Shown: one piece after another, positions 17,404 to 27,286 of the stretch
Layout: each line of letters opens with the position of its first letter
How positions within the stretch are numbered: position 1 is the stretch's first letter
NCBI GenBank assembly: GCA_015206945.1
Contig: JADEXV010000046.1
Coordinates: forward strand, 1 to 38,559
DNA length: 38,559 bases
Direction: 5' to 3'
DNA from: Nostocales cyanobacterium LEGE 12452
GTDB taxonomy: Bacteria; Cyanobacteriota; Cyanobacteriia; Cyanobacteriales; Nostocaceae
Notes under the pieces: model-generated
The model's input: only the letters and a program-made list of their open reading frames with translations
Told to the model about the DNA's origin: nothing
The model's database searches: none
Translations under genes and position numbers: made by a program

Positions 17404-18390
17404 TCAGGAATTACTAACCAAACTATACTGCTTAGTTGATTTCTGCAACGAGTTAGCTCTGATTGCGCGGAACATCCCGAATCGGCACAGACCCGCGCTG
17501 AATGCTAGCCGCATCAGTAGGAGAGTAGGTACTTCTCGCAGAGATTTAATAAAACCAGATAGACCAAAACGCACCAATCCCTCTGGTCGAGTCACTCCTT
17601 GCCAGATGGAATCTAGCCAAGAAGGAAGTGTTTGCTTCGTCCAGTCTGTCGTTATCACTTCCCCCTCGACTAATCCCGTTGCTGCTAAAAGCTCGGAAAA
17701 GCCTTCAATACTGGAAAAAGCGGGATGCGACCACTGATCTAATAGTTGCCGCATTACCCGTTTCTCCCAAAAATTGAGCGGTTTTTGGCGATCGTCTCTC
17801 TGATTCCAGTCGGCTAAAACCATCACTCCACCGGGTTTTAGCACCCGTATCAACTCTCTGGCAAAAATGGCTTTATCTGGCATGTGTGGCCCGGCTTCAA
17901 TTGACCAAACTACATCAAAACTAGCATCTGGGAAAGAAAGTGCCATCGCATCATCCACAAGAAACTGCACATCAAGTTCCTCTTGGGTTAACTGCTGGGC
18001 GCGTTGGACTTGTTGGGGACTAATGGTAATACCTGTGACTGCGAAACCGTAATCTCGTGCCAAGATGCGACTGCTACCTCCAATTCCACAGCCAACATCT
18101 AAGACAGTGGTGCCAGGGGGTAATTTATCTAAACCACCCCAACGTACCATTTCATGCACAAAGTCAGATTTAGCAGTGAGAAAATCCTTTCGTTGTGGTG
18201 GCGAACCATAATGACCTAAGTGGATATGTTCACCCCAGTAGAATTCTAAAATACCGTCTTCAGTCCATTCATCATAGGAATTGGCTACGGAGTTAGATGA
18301 TTGATAAGGCCTCGCAGTAATTAGATACAACGCTAGCAAGAGTGTCATTAGTGCCAAGAAAACTCCCAGCGTCGAAAAAAGCCAACTCAT
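17404..18390 (-). CDS. MPBQ/MSBQ methyltransferase (tocopherol and plastoquinone synthesis)
   Basis: SAM-dependent methyltransferase that methylates 2-methyl-6-phytyl- and 2-methyl-6-solanesyl-benzoquinol in the vitamin E/plastoquinone pathway. The 328 residues resemble the Synechocystis enzyme Sll0418 as I recall it: an N-terminal membrane helix (LGVFLALMTLLLALYLITA), then SVANSYDEWTEDGILEFYWG, and SAM motif I VLDVGCGIGG (96-105). IEAGPHMPDK and NFWEKRVMRQLLDQWSHPAF follow, with a C-terminal REVPTLLLMRLAFSAGLCRF segment typical of this subgroup and of gamma-tocopherol methyltransferases. The N-terminal helix should anchor it to the thylakoid or inner envelope membrane. It diverges from the quinone oxidoreductase gene at 18587 across 196 bp. 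Gamma-tocopherol methyltransferase is the alternative, but the N-terminal motif favours MPBQ/MSBQ. Confidence 0.88.
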   Translation of the reverse strand: MSWLFSTLGVFLALMTLLLALYLITARPYQSSNSVANSYDEWTEDGILEFYWGEHIHLGHYGSPPQRKDFLTAKSDFVHEMVRWGGLDKLPPGTTVLDVGCGIGGSSRILARDYGFAVTGITISPQQVQRAQQLTQEELDVQFLVDDAMALSFPDASFDVVWSIEAGPHMPDKAIFARELIRVLKPGGVMVLADWNQRDDRQKPLNFWEKRVMRQLLDQWSHPAFSSIEGFSELLAATGLVEGEVITTDWTKQTLPSWLDSIWQGVTRPEGLVRFGLSGFIKSLREVPTLLLMRLAFSAGLCRFGMFRAIRANSLQKSTKQYSLVSNS

Positions 18391-18586
18391 GGAAATAAAA
18401 CCTTAATCTTTTCTAACAAGTTTATCCAATTGTTAGACTGCAAGCTGTCCAATTTTCTCACCGAAGCAGTTTTGAGTTAGCGATGTTAAAACCATTCATA
18501 CAAATGGAGGGTTTTGAAATCTAAACTTTCAGTTACCCTGAAGTTAGTTGCCTAATTAATATTGATTGTTCCATAACATAGAATAG
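18391..18586. promoter_or_regulatory. Divergent promoter region, quinone methyltransferase/NdbB
   Basis: A 196-bp spacer between two divergently transcribed genes of quinone metabolism. It must contain both promoters. No specific -10/-35 pair or operator could be assigned with confidence. Confidence 0.4.
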
Positions 18587-19780
18587 ATGACTGAACAAAC
18601 TTCTAGAATTTGTATCCTTGGTGGAGGCTTTGGTGGTCTCTACACAGCCCTGCGGTTAAGCCAATTACCTTGGGAATCTACACAAAAACCCGAAATTGTT
18701 TTGGTAGATCAAAGCGAGCGCTTCCTATTCTCTCCTTTACTTTACGAATTACTCACTGGCGAACTGCAAACCTGGGAAATTGCCCCACCCTTTGAAGAAC
18801 TTTTACAAGGCACAGGGGTGCGTTTTTATCAAGGTGTTGTGTCTGGAATTGACATCGACCAGCAACGGGTAAATATCCAAGAAGGCCCGGAAATCCCTTA
18901 CGACCGATTAGTGCTGGCGCTAGGAGGTGAGACACCGCTAGATTTAGTCCCTGGTGCGGCAGCCTACGCTTACACATTCCGCACCATCTCTGATGCTTAT
19001 CGTTTAGAAGAACGCCTGCGATTTTTAGAGGAATCGGATGCTGATAAAATTCGGGTAGCGATCGTTGGGGCTGGCTACAGTGGTGTAGAGTTAGCTTGTA
19101 AGTTAGCTGACAGACTAGGCGAAAGAGGACGTTTTCGGATCGTTGAAATCGCCGACCAAATTTTGCGAACTTCCCCAGAGTTTAATCGGGAAGCAGCAAA
19201 GAAAGCAATAGATGCCCGTGGTATATTTCTTGACTTAGAAACCAAAGTAGAATCAATCGAGCAAAATAGCATTTCCCTAGAGTACAAAAACCAGTTAGAC
19301 ACTATTCCCGTGGATTTGGTAATTTGGACTGTAGGAACTAGGGTTGCGCCCGTAGTGAAATCTCTTCCTCTCAAGCAAAATCAGCGCGGTCAAATCACCA
19401 CTACATCCAATCTGCAAGTCCTCGATCGTCCAGAAATCTTTGCCTTGGGAGATTTAGCAGACTGTCATGATGCTGAAGGACAGCAAGTTCCCGCTACGGC
19501 ACAAGCGGCTTTTCAACAAGCTGATTATACTGCTTGGAATATCTGGGCAACTCTGACTAATCGCCCCCTCCTTCCCTTCCACTACCAACAGTTAGGAGAA
19601 ATGATGGCACTAGGAATAGACAACGCCACTCTCACTGGTTTGGGAATTAAACTAGATGGTCCCTTAGCATACGTCGCTCGTCGTGCTGCTTATTTATATA
19701 GATTGCCAACTTTAGACCATCAGCTGAAAGTTGGTTTTAATTGGCTAGTCCGTCCGATTATAGAAACACTTTCTCGATAA
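18587..19780 (+). CDS. ndbB: Type II NAD(P)H:quinone oxidoreductase, NdbB-like
   Basis: Single-subunit, non-proton-pumping FAD dehydrogenase that passes electrons from NAD(P)H to quinones. The protein is 397 residues. It has an N-terminal FAD-binding Rossmann motif ILGGGFGGLYTA (10-21), a second dinucleotide motif VAIVGAGYSGVELA (about 157-170), and the third FAD contact FALGDLADC (about 285). There is no long C-terminal membrane-anchor helix. Length and sequence fit the shorter NdbB/NDC1 group better than NdbA. In that group the enzyme reduces demethylphylloquinone before the last methylation of vitamin K1, and NDC1 in plants also affects tocopherol (established knowledge). Divergence from an MPBQ/MSBQ methyltransferase gene supports a role in prenylquinone metabolism. 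Subgroup assignment is moderately sure; membership of the NDH-2 family is very sure. Confidence 0.85.
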   Translation: MTEQTSRICILGGGFGGLYTALRLSQLPWESTQKPEIVLVDQSERFLFSPLLYELLTGELQTWEIAPPFEELLQGTGVRFYQGVVSGIDIDQQRVNIQEGPEIPYDRLVLALGGETPLDLVPGAAAYAYTFRTISDAYRLEERLRFLEESDADKIRVAIVGAGYSGVELACKLADRLGERGRFRIVEIADQILRTSPEFNREAAKKAIDARGIFLDLETKVESIEQNSISLEYKNQLDTIPVDLVIWTVGTRVAPVVKSLPLKQNQRGQITTTSNLQVLDRPEIFALGDLADCHDAEGQQVPATAQAAFQQADYTAWNIWATLTNRPLLPFHYQQLGEMMALGIDNATLTGLGIKLDGPLAYVARRAAYLYRLPTLDHQLKVGFNWLVRPIIETLSR

Positions 19781-19938
19781 CTTTCAAGGTTGGGAATTGG
19801 GCATTGGTAAAAAAACCAATACATTTACGATGATTTGTTTAATTTCCGGCAATCTACTTAGCAGATGCTAGACTCTACCCACAGAAGCTCTTAACAAGCC
19901 AAAATCTAAAATTCAACATTCAAAATTTTCAAACTTTA

Positions 19939-20586
19939 ATGGAACAACCGAAAGTTATTTTTTTAGATGCTGTGGGTACGCTCTTCGATGTCAAAGGTAG
20001 TGTGGGCAAAGTTTATAGTCAGATAGCCCAAGAATTTGACGTTACAGTTTCAGCCGAAACATTGAATACAGCTTTTATCAAAAGCTTTAAAGCAGCGCCG
20101 CCGCCGATATTTCCAGATGCAGAACTGCAAGATATTCCCCAGCGTGAGTTTGATTGGTGGCGAATAATTGCCCTGAACACTTTTGAAAGTGCAGGTGTTC
20201 TTAAGGAATTTTCTGACTTTTCGGCTTTTTTCAGCGAACTTTACATTCACTTTGGCACTGGCGAACCGTGGTTTGTCTATCCCGATGTCTTACCAGCTTT
20301 AATCAACTGGCGGCGGTTGGGAGTTAGCCTGGGGGTGCTGTCCAATTTTGATTCTCGGATTTACTCTGTATTGCAAAGTTTGGGATTGAGAGAGTTTTTT
20401 TCCTCCGTTACCATTTCTACCCAGGTACGTGCAGCTAAACCCGATCCGCAAATTTTTGCCATTGCCTTAGATAAACATAAATGTTCCCCAGAGGCGGCGT
20501 GGCATATCGGCGATAGCATTGTGGAAGACTATCACGCAGCTAAAGCAGCTGGACTCAGAGGCGTTTGGATTAACCGTGGTCAATGA
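19939..20586 (+). CDS. HAD-superfamily hydrolase (HDHD3/REG-2-like)
   Basis: Predicted small-molecule phosphatase, 215 residues, cytosolic. HAD motif I is FLDAVGTLFD, with nucleophile Asp10 but Val12 where most HAD phosphatases have the general acid Asp. Motif II is LGVLSNFDSR, motif III is VRAAKPDPQIF (Lys) and motif IV is HIGDSIVEDYHAAKAAG. A helical cap lies between motifs I and II (subclass IA). The DxV form of motif I is seen in the REG-2/HDHD3-like branch, so it is probably a family trait, not decay. The substrate is unknown. Confidence 0.85.
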   Translation: MEQPKVIFLDAVGTLFDVKGSVGKVYSQIAQEFDVTVSAETLNTAFIKSFKAAPPPIFPDAELQDIPQREFDWWRIIALNTFESAGVLKEFSDFSAFFSELYIHFGTGEPWFVYPDVLPALINWRRLGVSLGVLSNFDSRIYSVLQSLGLREFFSSVTISTQVRAAKPDPQIFAIALDKHKCSPEAAWHIGDSIVEDYHAAKAAGLRGVWINRGQ

Positions 20587-20632
20587 GGGGATACCACTTT
20601 TTTTATCACCCCTCAAATGGACACGATGCCTG

Positions 20633-20661
20633 CGACAGTCTACGCCTACGCCATTTTTCTA
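20633..20661 (+). repeat. Dispersed repeat related to the 30-bp copies A/B
   Basis: ACGATGCCTGCGACAGTC followed by TACGCCTACGC matches the 30-bp repeat at 12062 and 35549 with about five differences. This copy is intergenic, after the HAD gene. Confidence 0.6.
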
Positions 20662-20819
20662 GAATTTAAACGTCTGATAAAACTAACGATTCAGTGTTTT
20701 TCGATTCAGTGTTTTTTAAATTGGAGCTTAACTCATGGATCTTGTGTGGTGTCATTTGAAGAAAGTTCCTAAACTGGTTTATTGAACATTTGAATCTTTG
20801 AGCATAAAGTTTGTAAGTT

Positions 20820-21842
20820 ATGAACCTGTTGCAGTCACTCCGTCGCTCTGAACAATCTGTTTGGCTTGATGGGTTTGAGCGAAGCTGGGTGAGCAGTGGT
20901 CAGTTGCAACAAGCCATTGAAGAGGATGGGTTAAGGGGCGCACGCTCGAACTTTGACGCGTTGAGCCTTGCCATCCAGGGACATGAGTACGATCGCGACT
21001 TCAATACGCTGGCACAACGCGGAAGCAGCCGGAGTGCTCGATCGGATTATGAATATTTGCTTGTGCGAGATTTGCAATTAGCGGCTGATCGGTTGCAACC
21101 AGTTCATGCTCATACACAAGGACGAGATGGCTATGTTCAAGTCGATCTGCCGCCTGACACGCTATTTGAAGCTGAAACTGCGATCGCTGCTGCTCAAAAA
21201 ATCTGGCGAAGTGTAGGGTGGAGTAATTTGTTGCTGAGAATCCCAGCGACTCGATTAATGCTGCCAGTGATTGAACAACTGCTTCGTGAAGGCATGAACG
21301 TGAATGCTACGTTAGTGTTTTCTCTAAACGTATACAACCAGGTCTTTGACCGTTATCTCAAAGGATTAGAGAACCAGATTCAGCTAGGGGAGTCCGTGAG
21401 TAACGGCGTTTGCTTTGCCAGTTTTGCCATCGATCGGTTGGATACGGCAATTAATCCACTCATTGCTCACTCAGAGACATCTTTTGGCATAATGCAATCC
21501 AGACTGCTCTATGAACAATATCAAAGTCAACGCCAGCGATCGCTCCCTAAAGGGGCAAAGCCACTGCGGTTGGTGTGGGATTGCACAGATATTCCGCCTG
21601 AATTCGCATGGAATTATATTCAGGCTCTAACGGTTCCTGAAACAGTGATGTTGCTATCGCCATCGACATTAGAGATGTATCGTCAGGTTTCTCTGCTGCC
21701 TACAAAGCTGATTGAGGATGAAAGCGAAACGGAAATACTTTCGGATGAACAGATTGAGCAACTTGTGAACGAGGAAATGGCGCGATCGCTCAACGCCTTT
21801 CAACAGTTGCTAGACACCATTGAACACAAGCGAAGGCGCTGA
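20820..21842 (+). CDS. Transaldolase-like protein lacking the catalytic lysine
   Basis: 340-residue homologue of the transaldolase TIM barrel. Family landmarks can be followed throughout: SVWLDGFERSWVSSGQL resembles the N-terminal substrate-binding strand, LQQAIEEDGLRGARSNFDAL replaces the usual ...GVTSNPTIF, and GYVQVDLPP replaces GxVSxEVxP. Then NLLLRIPATRLMLPVIEQLL stands where transaldolases have NLMIKIPAT; Arg140 replaces the Schiff-base Lys. MNVNATLVFSLNVY follows as in real transaldolases. Classical Schiff-base chemistry is therefore not expected. The reading frame is intact over full length, suggesting a retained function (regulatory, structural or altered catalysis). It converges with the NB-ARC/WD40 gene, with 18 bases between stops. 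Confidence 0.8.
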   Translation: MNLLQSLRRSEQSVWLDGFERSWVSSGQLQQAIEEDGLRGARSNFDALSLAIQGHEYDRDFNTLAQRGSSRSARSDYEYLLVRDLQLAADRLQPVHAHTQGRDGYVQVDLPPDTLFEAETAIAAAQKIWRSVGWSNLLLRIPATRLMLPVIEQLLREGMNVNATLVFSLNVYNQVFDRYLKGLENQIQLGESVSNGVCFASFAIDRLDTAINPLIAHSETSFGIMQSRLLYEQYQSQRQRSLPKGAKPLRLVWDCTDIPPEFAWNYIQALTVPETVMLLSPSTLEMYRQVSLLPTKLIEDESETEILSDEQIEQLVNEEMARSLNAFQQLLDTIEHKRRR

Positions 21843-21860
21843 ATCTGGCTGCCTATTGCC

Positions 21861-24800
21861 TCAATGGTCAATTGCCCCTAACGCTTTCAGGGTAGTTCTT
21901 TGAGCTACTGTCAACCCGGTTGCTCCTTGGATATTCATACCTTCATACAGGCGATTTACCGTCAACGTTTCGCTACAGCGTCCTGTTTGCACATCCCAAA
22001 CCTTGATTGTGCGATCGTCACTACCACTGAATAGGATTTGACTGTTAGAGTTAAAGATGAGTGACCGAACCCAACCGCTATGTTCATCCAGGATGTGGAG
22101 GCAATGCCCCGTTTGTAGATCCCATAGTCGAATGGTTTGATCGACACCGCCGCTTGCCAGGGTATTACCTTGAGGACTGATAGCAACCGTCCAGACGGCT
22201 CCTGTATGCCCCTGCAAAACCTTCAAACATTCTCCAGTTTGCACATCCCAAAATCGAATGGTTTGGTCATGACTGCCGCTTACCAGTCGATGACCACCCG
22301 GATCAAATGCCAGCGCGAAAACTGCGCCCGTATGTCCCTGCAAAACCTTCAAACATTCTCCAGTTTGCACATCCCACAAGCGAATGGTGAAATCAAAACT
22401 GCCACTTGCCAACCATTGACCGCTGGGGTCAAATGCGATCGCGCGAATAGCGCTCTGGTGTCCGCGTAACACATGCAAACATTGATGCGTTTGCACATCC
22501 CAAAGTCGCACGGTGCGATCGTAACTACTGCTTGCCACAATTTGCCCCGTTGGGCTAAACAGAACTGTCCAAATGGATGCGCTGTGCGCTGACCATCGAT
22601 CGAGGTGCCCAGTTTGGATATTCCATAAAGCGATCGACTCATCATGTCGATTGATCGCCAGCGTTTGATTATCGGGACTAAAGCTGACGTTGCTGAATGA
22701 TGATAGCCGACCGATTGGGCTGGAAAACGTTTTGTCGGGGTGAAGTCGTGGCAGATTGCTATCCAGCTGCAAACGCCACACCTGAATCGTTTCATTCTGA
22801 CCACTACTAGCAAGCAGCTGACCATCTGCACTGAGACACAGGGAGTGAACCCCACCCGTATATCCACGCAACATTTTCAGGTTTCGTCCGCTCTGCAAGT
22901 TCCACAGCCGCACTGTCTGGTCTTCTCCTGTGCTGACCAACAATTGACTGTCAGCACTGATAGCAAGCCCATAAACATCGTGGGTATGACCCTCAAGTAC
23001 ATGAATGGATTGCCCGTCTTGCACATTCCACAGGCGCAGAGTGCCGTCGCGGCCACCGCTTACTAAGAGACGACCATCCGGGCTAAAGGCAATGTCCCAA
23101 ACAAAATCGGCATGTCCATGCAGCAACTTGGCACTAGAATTTATGGAATCGGGTTTTGGATGTTGATCGTGAGACAGATAATTGCTCCACAATTGAATCG
23201 ACCCATCCCGGCATCCGCTGGCGAGCAGTTGACCATCCGGACTGTATTGCATACACCGAACCCCGCTGGTATGACCCTGTAAGACACTCAGGCAGTTGCC
23301 ATTGCTCACATCCCAGATCCGAATGGTTGTATCATTACTGCTACTGGCTAAGGTTTGCTGGTCAGGCGCAAAGTGGACGGCGTAAACACTCTGGGTATGC
23401 CCTTTCAAGACACGGAGACACTCCCCTTGCAAATTCCATACGCGCACCGTTTTGTCGTCGCTGCAACTTGCTAATTGCTGGCCATCGGCACTAAAACTCA
23501 CTGACCAAACACAACCTTTATGTTCTGTTAGCACCTGCAAACATCGTCCACTCTGGATATCCCACAAGCGTACCGAACCATCACTACTGCTGCTGGCTAA
23601 CGTCTTGCCATCGGGACTAAAGGCAACCGACCAAACCCAGCCTTTGTGCCCTGAAAAGGTGTCCAGAAGTTGGGCTGTGCTAATGTTCCAGAGATAGATG
23701 TTGCCATTTGAATCGCCAACGGCAACGGTCTGTCCGTCTGAACTTAGGTCGATCGACCTCGCGACATTGAGGGTTTCTGAGAAGATAGATTTCGCTAAGT
23801 CAGCATTCTGAAAATTGACCCCGGCTAAATTGACCTGCCGTAAGTCGGCTTGCTGCACCATAAGACCCGAAAAATCTGAGCCGCGTAAGTCCACTTGAAA
23901 CTGCACCAGCAGGTTAATTAGATTGCCTGCCACGTATCCTGGTTTCTTTCCCTGTTGCGTTAATATGTGCCTTGCTTGTGCCTTGATCGCCCCTACACTG
24001 CCAAAACAAGACAGCAACCGTTCCATCACAGGTTGCACAATTAAGCGCGTCTGAATCTCTCGAATGTAATCTTTTGCTTGTACTCGCAGTAAGGGATGCG
24101 TTTGCCAAACGTTAAGCTTTTGCGTCTCAAATTCGATGCAAATCTGCTGCACGAATCGCTCTGTGACATACTCCATCACCACAGGTTGCAAGAAGAATAA
24201 CCCATCGTTTTTTTCAATTAGCGTAGGCTTTGCCTTCTCGATTAGCGATCGCCTCAGTAGTGAGTTGATCAAATTAGGTACACTTTGTTGAGCAGCAGAA
24301 TCAACCACGTTCTCTCGAATATCTGCAATCGAGACTGGCTCCCGATGAATTGCAAACCAGGACAATGTTTTCTGTTCAGCTTCACTAAGGCGATCAAACT
24401 GACGGTCTAGCAAATCGCGGATGTCTTCAAAAACTGCCAATCCTTGACTGAGATAGGGCAACACCTCGGTAATGCTGCCGTCAAACAAATCCCCAATTGC
24501 GGCTGCCACCAGTTTCAACGCCAGCGGATTGCCACCGTAGTGATGGATCAGAGTCTGCCATTCGGCTTCTGAACCTGTAAACGCTCCTTTTTGCCGAAAG
24601 ATAGCGCGTCCATCAGCAGGTGTTAGTCCACTCAAAGTCAGCGATCGCACTAGCGCCTGTGCGCCTTCCATCAGTGCCATTTCGCGTGGCTTTTCTCGAC
24701 TAGTGAACAACAAACAGCTTTGGTGGGATGCTTCGCCAATGGCTCTGAGCAATTGTCCGTAACCTTCGTAGCCCGTTCGCCATTGTCCCACTGGCTCACG

Positions 24801-25514
24801 CTGCAAAATGGTTTCAGCATTATCGAGTAGCAATAAACACCGACGTGATCGCAGATATTGCATCAGTTTAGATATCTGTTGATCGAGCGTGGTCAAAATG
24901 ATAGGATCTTCCCCAAAAAGCGGCATGAGAAACTTCAGCAGGCTCGACAGAAGTTCATCCAGCGGTGGTGCATTAGCCAGGGAACGCCATACGACAATCT
25001 CGAATTCTGTCTGCATTTGCAGCGCAGCCTTGACGGAGATCGTACTTTTGCCAATACCGCCAATGCCCAATACTCCAACCAGACGACAGCGCTCAGACAC
25101 AACCCACTGCCACAATTGCGTCAGTTCTGCCTCACGCCCATAAAACACCGAGGTATCAACCGCCGTGTCCCAGTCCTGTTGGGGATTTGTCCATCGGCTC
25201 TCTGTCTCTTCAGCTAAGGTAGGGGATGTCACATCTGCCTTCGTCAATTCCAGCCCAAATGCCCGGAAGAGATACTCTAATGACTGACGATCAACCCCCA
25301 GTTCGCGCTTGAAAATGCGAGCGAGGGTATTGAGGGAGAGTCCAGTGCGATCGCTGATGTCTTCCTGGGTGAAACGCTTACCCCAGGTTTCGTCAGATTC
25401 CGAATGCTGTTTTGCCGTCTGAAACTTTTGCCACCCTTGAGGCGATAGGATGACTCCTCGCACTCGCCCAGAAGTGGAGGAACTTCGTCTAGTTTTTGAT
25501 GGCTTGGAATCCAT
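21861..25514 (-). CDS. STAND ATPase: HTH + NB-ARC + pentapeptide + 14 WD40 repeats
   Basis: 1217-residue signal-transduction ATPase, cytosolic. Residues about 18-95 form a helix-turn-helix-like N-terminal domain ([20 protein letters not shown]) as found on cyanobacterial NB-ARC proteins. The NB-ARC domain (about 120-420) has Walker [10 protein letters not shown] (150-158) and Walker B-like [11 protein letters not shown], followed by winged-helix material. A short pentapeptide-repeat stretch (DLRGSDFSG...[18 protein letters not shown], about 545-580) precedes 14 WD40 repeats, enough for two seven-bladed propellers. The tail [20 protein letters not shown] is typical of the family. STAND proteins hold ATP until a ligand on the repeat domain triggers oligomerisation. 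Some act in phage defence or programmed cell death, but here the output is unknown. The gene is complete and diverges from the VOC gene of the accessory island. Confidence 0.92.
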   Translation of the reverse strand: MDSKPSKTRRSSSTSGRVRGVILSPQGWQKFQTAKQHSESDETWGKRFTQEDISDRTGLSLNTLARIFKRELGVDRQSLEYLFRAFGLELTKADVTSPTLAEETESRWTNPQQDWDTAVDTSVFYGREAELTQLWQWVVSERCRLVGVLGIGGIGKSTISVKAALQMQTEFEIVVWRSLANAPPLDELLSSLLKFLMPLFGEDPIILTTLDQQISKLMQYLRSRRCLLLLDNAETILQREPVGQWRTGYEGYGQLLRAIGEASHQSCLLFTSREKPREMALMEGAQALVRSLTLSGLTPADGRAIFRQKGAFTGSEAEWQTLIHHYGGNPLALKLVAAAIGDLFDGSITEVLPYLSQGLAVFEDIRDLLDRQFDRLSEAEQKTLSWFAIHREPVSIADIRENVVDSAAQQSVPNLINSLLRRSLIEKAKPTLIEKNDGLFFLQPVVMEYVTERFVQQICIEFETQKLNVWQTHPLLRVQAKDYIREIQTRLIVQPVMERLLSCFGSVGAIKAQARHILTQQGKKPGYVAGNLINLLVQFQVDLRGSDFSGLMVQQADLRQVNLAGVNFQNADLAKSIFSETLNVARSIDLSSDGQTVAVGDSNGNIYLWNISTAQLLDTFSGHKGWVWSVAFSPDGKTLASSSSDGSVRLWDIQSGRCLQVLTEHKGCVWSVSFSADGQQLASCSDDKTVRVWNLQGECLRVLKGHTQSVYAVHFAPDQQTLASSSNDTTIRIWDVSNGNCLSVLQGHTSGVRCMQYSPDGQLLASGCRDGSIQLWSNYLSHDQHPKPDSINSSAKLLHGHADFVWDIAFSPDGRLLVSGGRDGTLRLWNVQDGQSIHVLEGHTHDVYGLAISADSQLLVSTGEDQTVRLWNLQSGRNLKMLRGYTGGVHSLCLSADGQLLASSGQNETIQVWRLQLDSNLPRLHPDKTFSSPIGRLSSFSNVSFSPDNQTLAINRHDESIALWNIQTGHLDRWSAHSASIWTVLFSPTGQIVASSSYDRTVRLWDVQTHQCLHVLRGHQSAIRAIAFDPSGQWLASGSFDFTIRLWDVQTGECLKVLQGHTGAVFALAFDPGGHRLVSGSHDQTIRFWDVQTGECLKVLQGHTGAVWTVAISPQGNTLASGGVDQTIRLWDLQTGHCLHILDEHSGWVRSLIFNSNSQILFSGSDDRTIKVWDVQTGRCSETLTVNRLYEGMNIQGATGLTVAQRTTLKALGAIDH
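22212..22379. repeat. Near-identical WD40 blade repeat at DNA level
   Basis: Two segments of about 40 bases, at about 22212 and 22338, are identical in sequence (both contain CTTCAAACATTCTCCAG). They encode the shared [12 protein letters not shown] boundary of adjacent WD40 blades. This indicates a recent blade duplication or gene conversion within the propeller. Confidence 0.75.
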
Positions 25515-25811
25515 AGATCGGCCGATAGTGCAAAGGACGGAGCGAATCTTTTCTTAAGATATCGGGCGTTTCTTTAATCAAGGACTGACAGGGAGTTTAA
25601 GAAACACAGATTGACAGGCAAATGATCCCATTTTGGTTAGAGTATACCAGGTTTAATTTCTCCTGGCTTATTTTCTGCGGTCTTCCTCAAGCACAGAAAA
25701 ATTAAATCGCGTTTTAACTCAACTAACTTGAGTGGTCTAAATTGAGCGATCGCAGAAGAATGATGTTAATCGAGGTGGGCATTAAGCTTCACAAATCTAA
25801 AGGAAAAAAAG
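25515..25811. promoter_or_regulatory. Divergent regulatory region with inverted repeat ACTCAA-N5-TTGAGT
   Basis: This 297-bp region separates the STAND ATPase gene from the first island gene. It holds a 6-bp inverted repeat, ACTCAA (25717-25722), 5-base spacer, TTGAGT (25728-25733), about 80 bp before the VOC start. The block from about 25700 to 25812 is repeated, with changes, before the second VOC gene (29955-30063). A ribosome-binding AAAGGA precedes the ATG. Confidence 0.6.
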
Positions 25812-26279
25812 ATGAGTAGCGATCGCGTAAACAGTCAAAACATGAAACTTGAAGTTGTGGTATTACCCGTCTCCGATGTTGATCGCTCCAAGCACTTCTA
25901 TGAGACGTTGGGATGGCGGTTGGATGCTGACTTCGTTACCGATCAGGACTTCCGAGTGGTGCAGCTAACGCCTCCTGGCTCGGAAGCCTCGATCATCTTC
26001 GGTAAAGGAGTTACGTTAGCCGCCCCAGGTTCAGTTCAGGGTCTGTACCTCATAGTTTACGACATCGAAGCAACCCGCACCGAACTCGTTGAGCGTGGTG
26101 CCGAGGTGAGTGAGGTGTTCCACGACATCGGAGGGATATTCCACCACGCCGGAACTGAGGGACGGGTACCTGGTCCCGATCCGAAACGTCGTGACTACGC
26201 CTCGTTTGCCTCGTTCAGTGATCCAGACGGCAATGGTTGGGTGCTCCAAGAAGTGAAGACTCGCGCTCCCGGACGGTAA
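25812..26279 (+). CDS. VOC-family (glyoxalase/bleomycin resistance fold) protein
   Basis: 155-residue, soluble, two-module VOC protein. The true VOC fold starts near MKLEVVVLPVSDVDRSKHFY (residue 11 on). It includes LGWRLDADF, EASIIFGKGV, YLIVYDIEATRTEL and a C-terminal FASFSDPDGNGWVLQE with the metal-ligand Glu expected near WVLQE. The first ten residues, MSSDRVNSQN, are an extra leader containing a HIP1 site and are shared with the second VOC protein at 30064. The family includes dioxygenases, glyoxalases, epimerases and antibiotic-binding proteins; the substrate cannot be told from sequence. It is the first gene of the accessory island. Confidence 0.88.
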   Translation: MSSDRVNSQNMKLEVVVLPVSDVDRSKHFYETLGWRLDADFVTDQDFRVVQLTPPGSEASIIFGKGVTLAAPGSVQGLYLIVYDIEATRTELVERGAEVSEVFHDIGGIFHHAGTEGRVPGPDPKRRDYASFASFSDPDGNGWVLQEVKTRAPGR

Positions 26280-26384
26280 CAGGTTTTTCGCTCCTTTTGA
26301 TACTCACAATCAGTGCAGCAGTTATGCACTAACCAAAAGAGTTAAAGCTAACAAACTAGACAACACCTAAAACGAGGATACACG

Positions 26385-27251
26385 ATGAAAAGGCAGAAAG
26401 TATGGTTCATTACCGGAGCGTCCAGGGGCTTTGGGTTAGAAATTGCCAAAGCAGCCCTGGCAGCAGGCGACCAAGTAGTAGCGACGGTTCGCTCTCAGCC
26501 CGCACAACTCGCTGCTACCCTGCACAACCACTCGGATCTGTACGTTGTGGAGATGGATCTCACCCAGGAAGACCAGGTACAAGAAGCTGTCAAGCAAGGC
26601 ATTGCCCGTTTCGGCCGGGTTGATGTCTTAGTCAATAATGCCGGGTTTGGCATGGTTACTGCGATCGAAGAAGCCACGGATGCCGAAGTTCGCAAACAGT
26701 ATGATACCAACGTATTTGGGTTATTGAACGTGACTCGTGCGGTGTTGCCGTACCTGCGCCAGCAAAAATCCGGGCGGGTCATCAATATTACATCGCTGTT
26801 CGGCTACGATGCAGTTCCGGGCTGGGGATTGTACGGGTCCACTAAGTTTGCGGTCGAAGGTCTCTCAAAAGGGTTAGCAGTCGAACTAGCACCGCTCGGC
26901 ATCCACGTCACGGCAGTAGCTCCCGGTCTTTTTAGTACCGACTTCCTAAGCACTGAATCCTATGTTGCCGCTAAAACCACGATCGCCGATTACCAGGCAA
27001 CGGTAGAGCCGATGCGTAGCGGAGCCAATGCGCTACACGGGCACCAACCTGGCGATCCGAAAAAGTTTGCGGCTGTGATTCTTCAACTCGCCAATACAGA
27101 ACGTCCCCCTCTGCATTTGCCCGTCGGGAAGGACGCAATCGCAATGTACCAGAACAATGCCGCGAAAATGGCACAGGAAATCGAAGCATGGCTACCAGTA
27201 GCTACCAGCACGGACCATGACCACCGCATCACGGCTTCGACCATCGCCTGA
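26385..27251 (+). CDS. Short-chain dehydrogenase/reductase (SDR), copy 1
   Basis: Classical SDR, 288 residues, NAD(P)(H)-dependent. It has the cofactor motif TGASRGFG (10-17), NNAG (84-87), catalytic Ser137 (NITSLFG) and the YxxxK motif Tyr150/Lys154 (LYGSTKFAVEG), all intact. The C-terminal part (LANTERPPLHLPVGKDAIAM) matches the group often annotated as oxidoreductase/retinol dehydrogenase-like. A clear ribosome-binding site (GAGG) precedes ATG 26385. The last ~55 codons and the following ~35 bases are duplicated at 28127-28330. The substrate is unknown. Confidence 0.92.
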   Translation: MKRQKVWFITGASRGFGLEIAKAALAAGDQVVATVRSQPAQLAATLHNHSDLYVVEMDLTQEDQVQEAVKQGIARFGRVDVLVNNAGFGMVTAIEEATDAEVRKQYDTNVFGLLNVTRAVLPYLRQQKSGRVINITSLFGYDAVPGWGLYGSTKFAVEGLSKGLAVELAPLGIHVTAVAPGLFSTDFLSTESYVAAKTTIADYQATVEPMRSGANALHGHQPGDPKKFAAVILQLANTERPPLHLPVGKDAIAMYQNNAAKMAQEIEAWLPVATSTDHDHRITASTIA

Positions 27252-27286
27252 AGAGCAACATTCACACATTATCTCCAAAACTGAAG

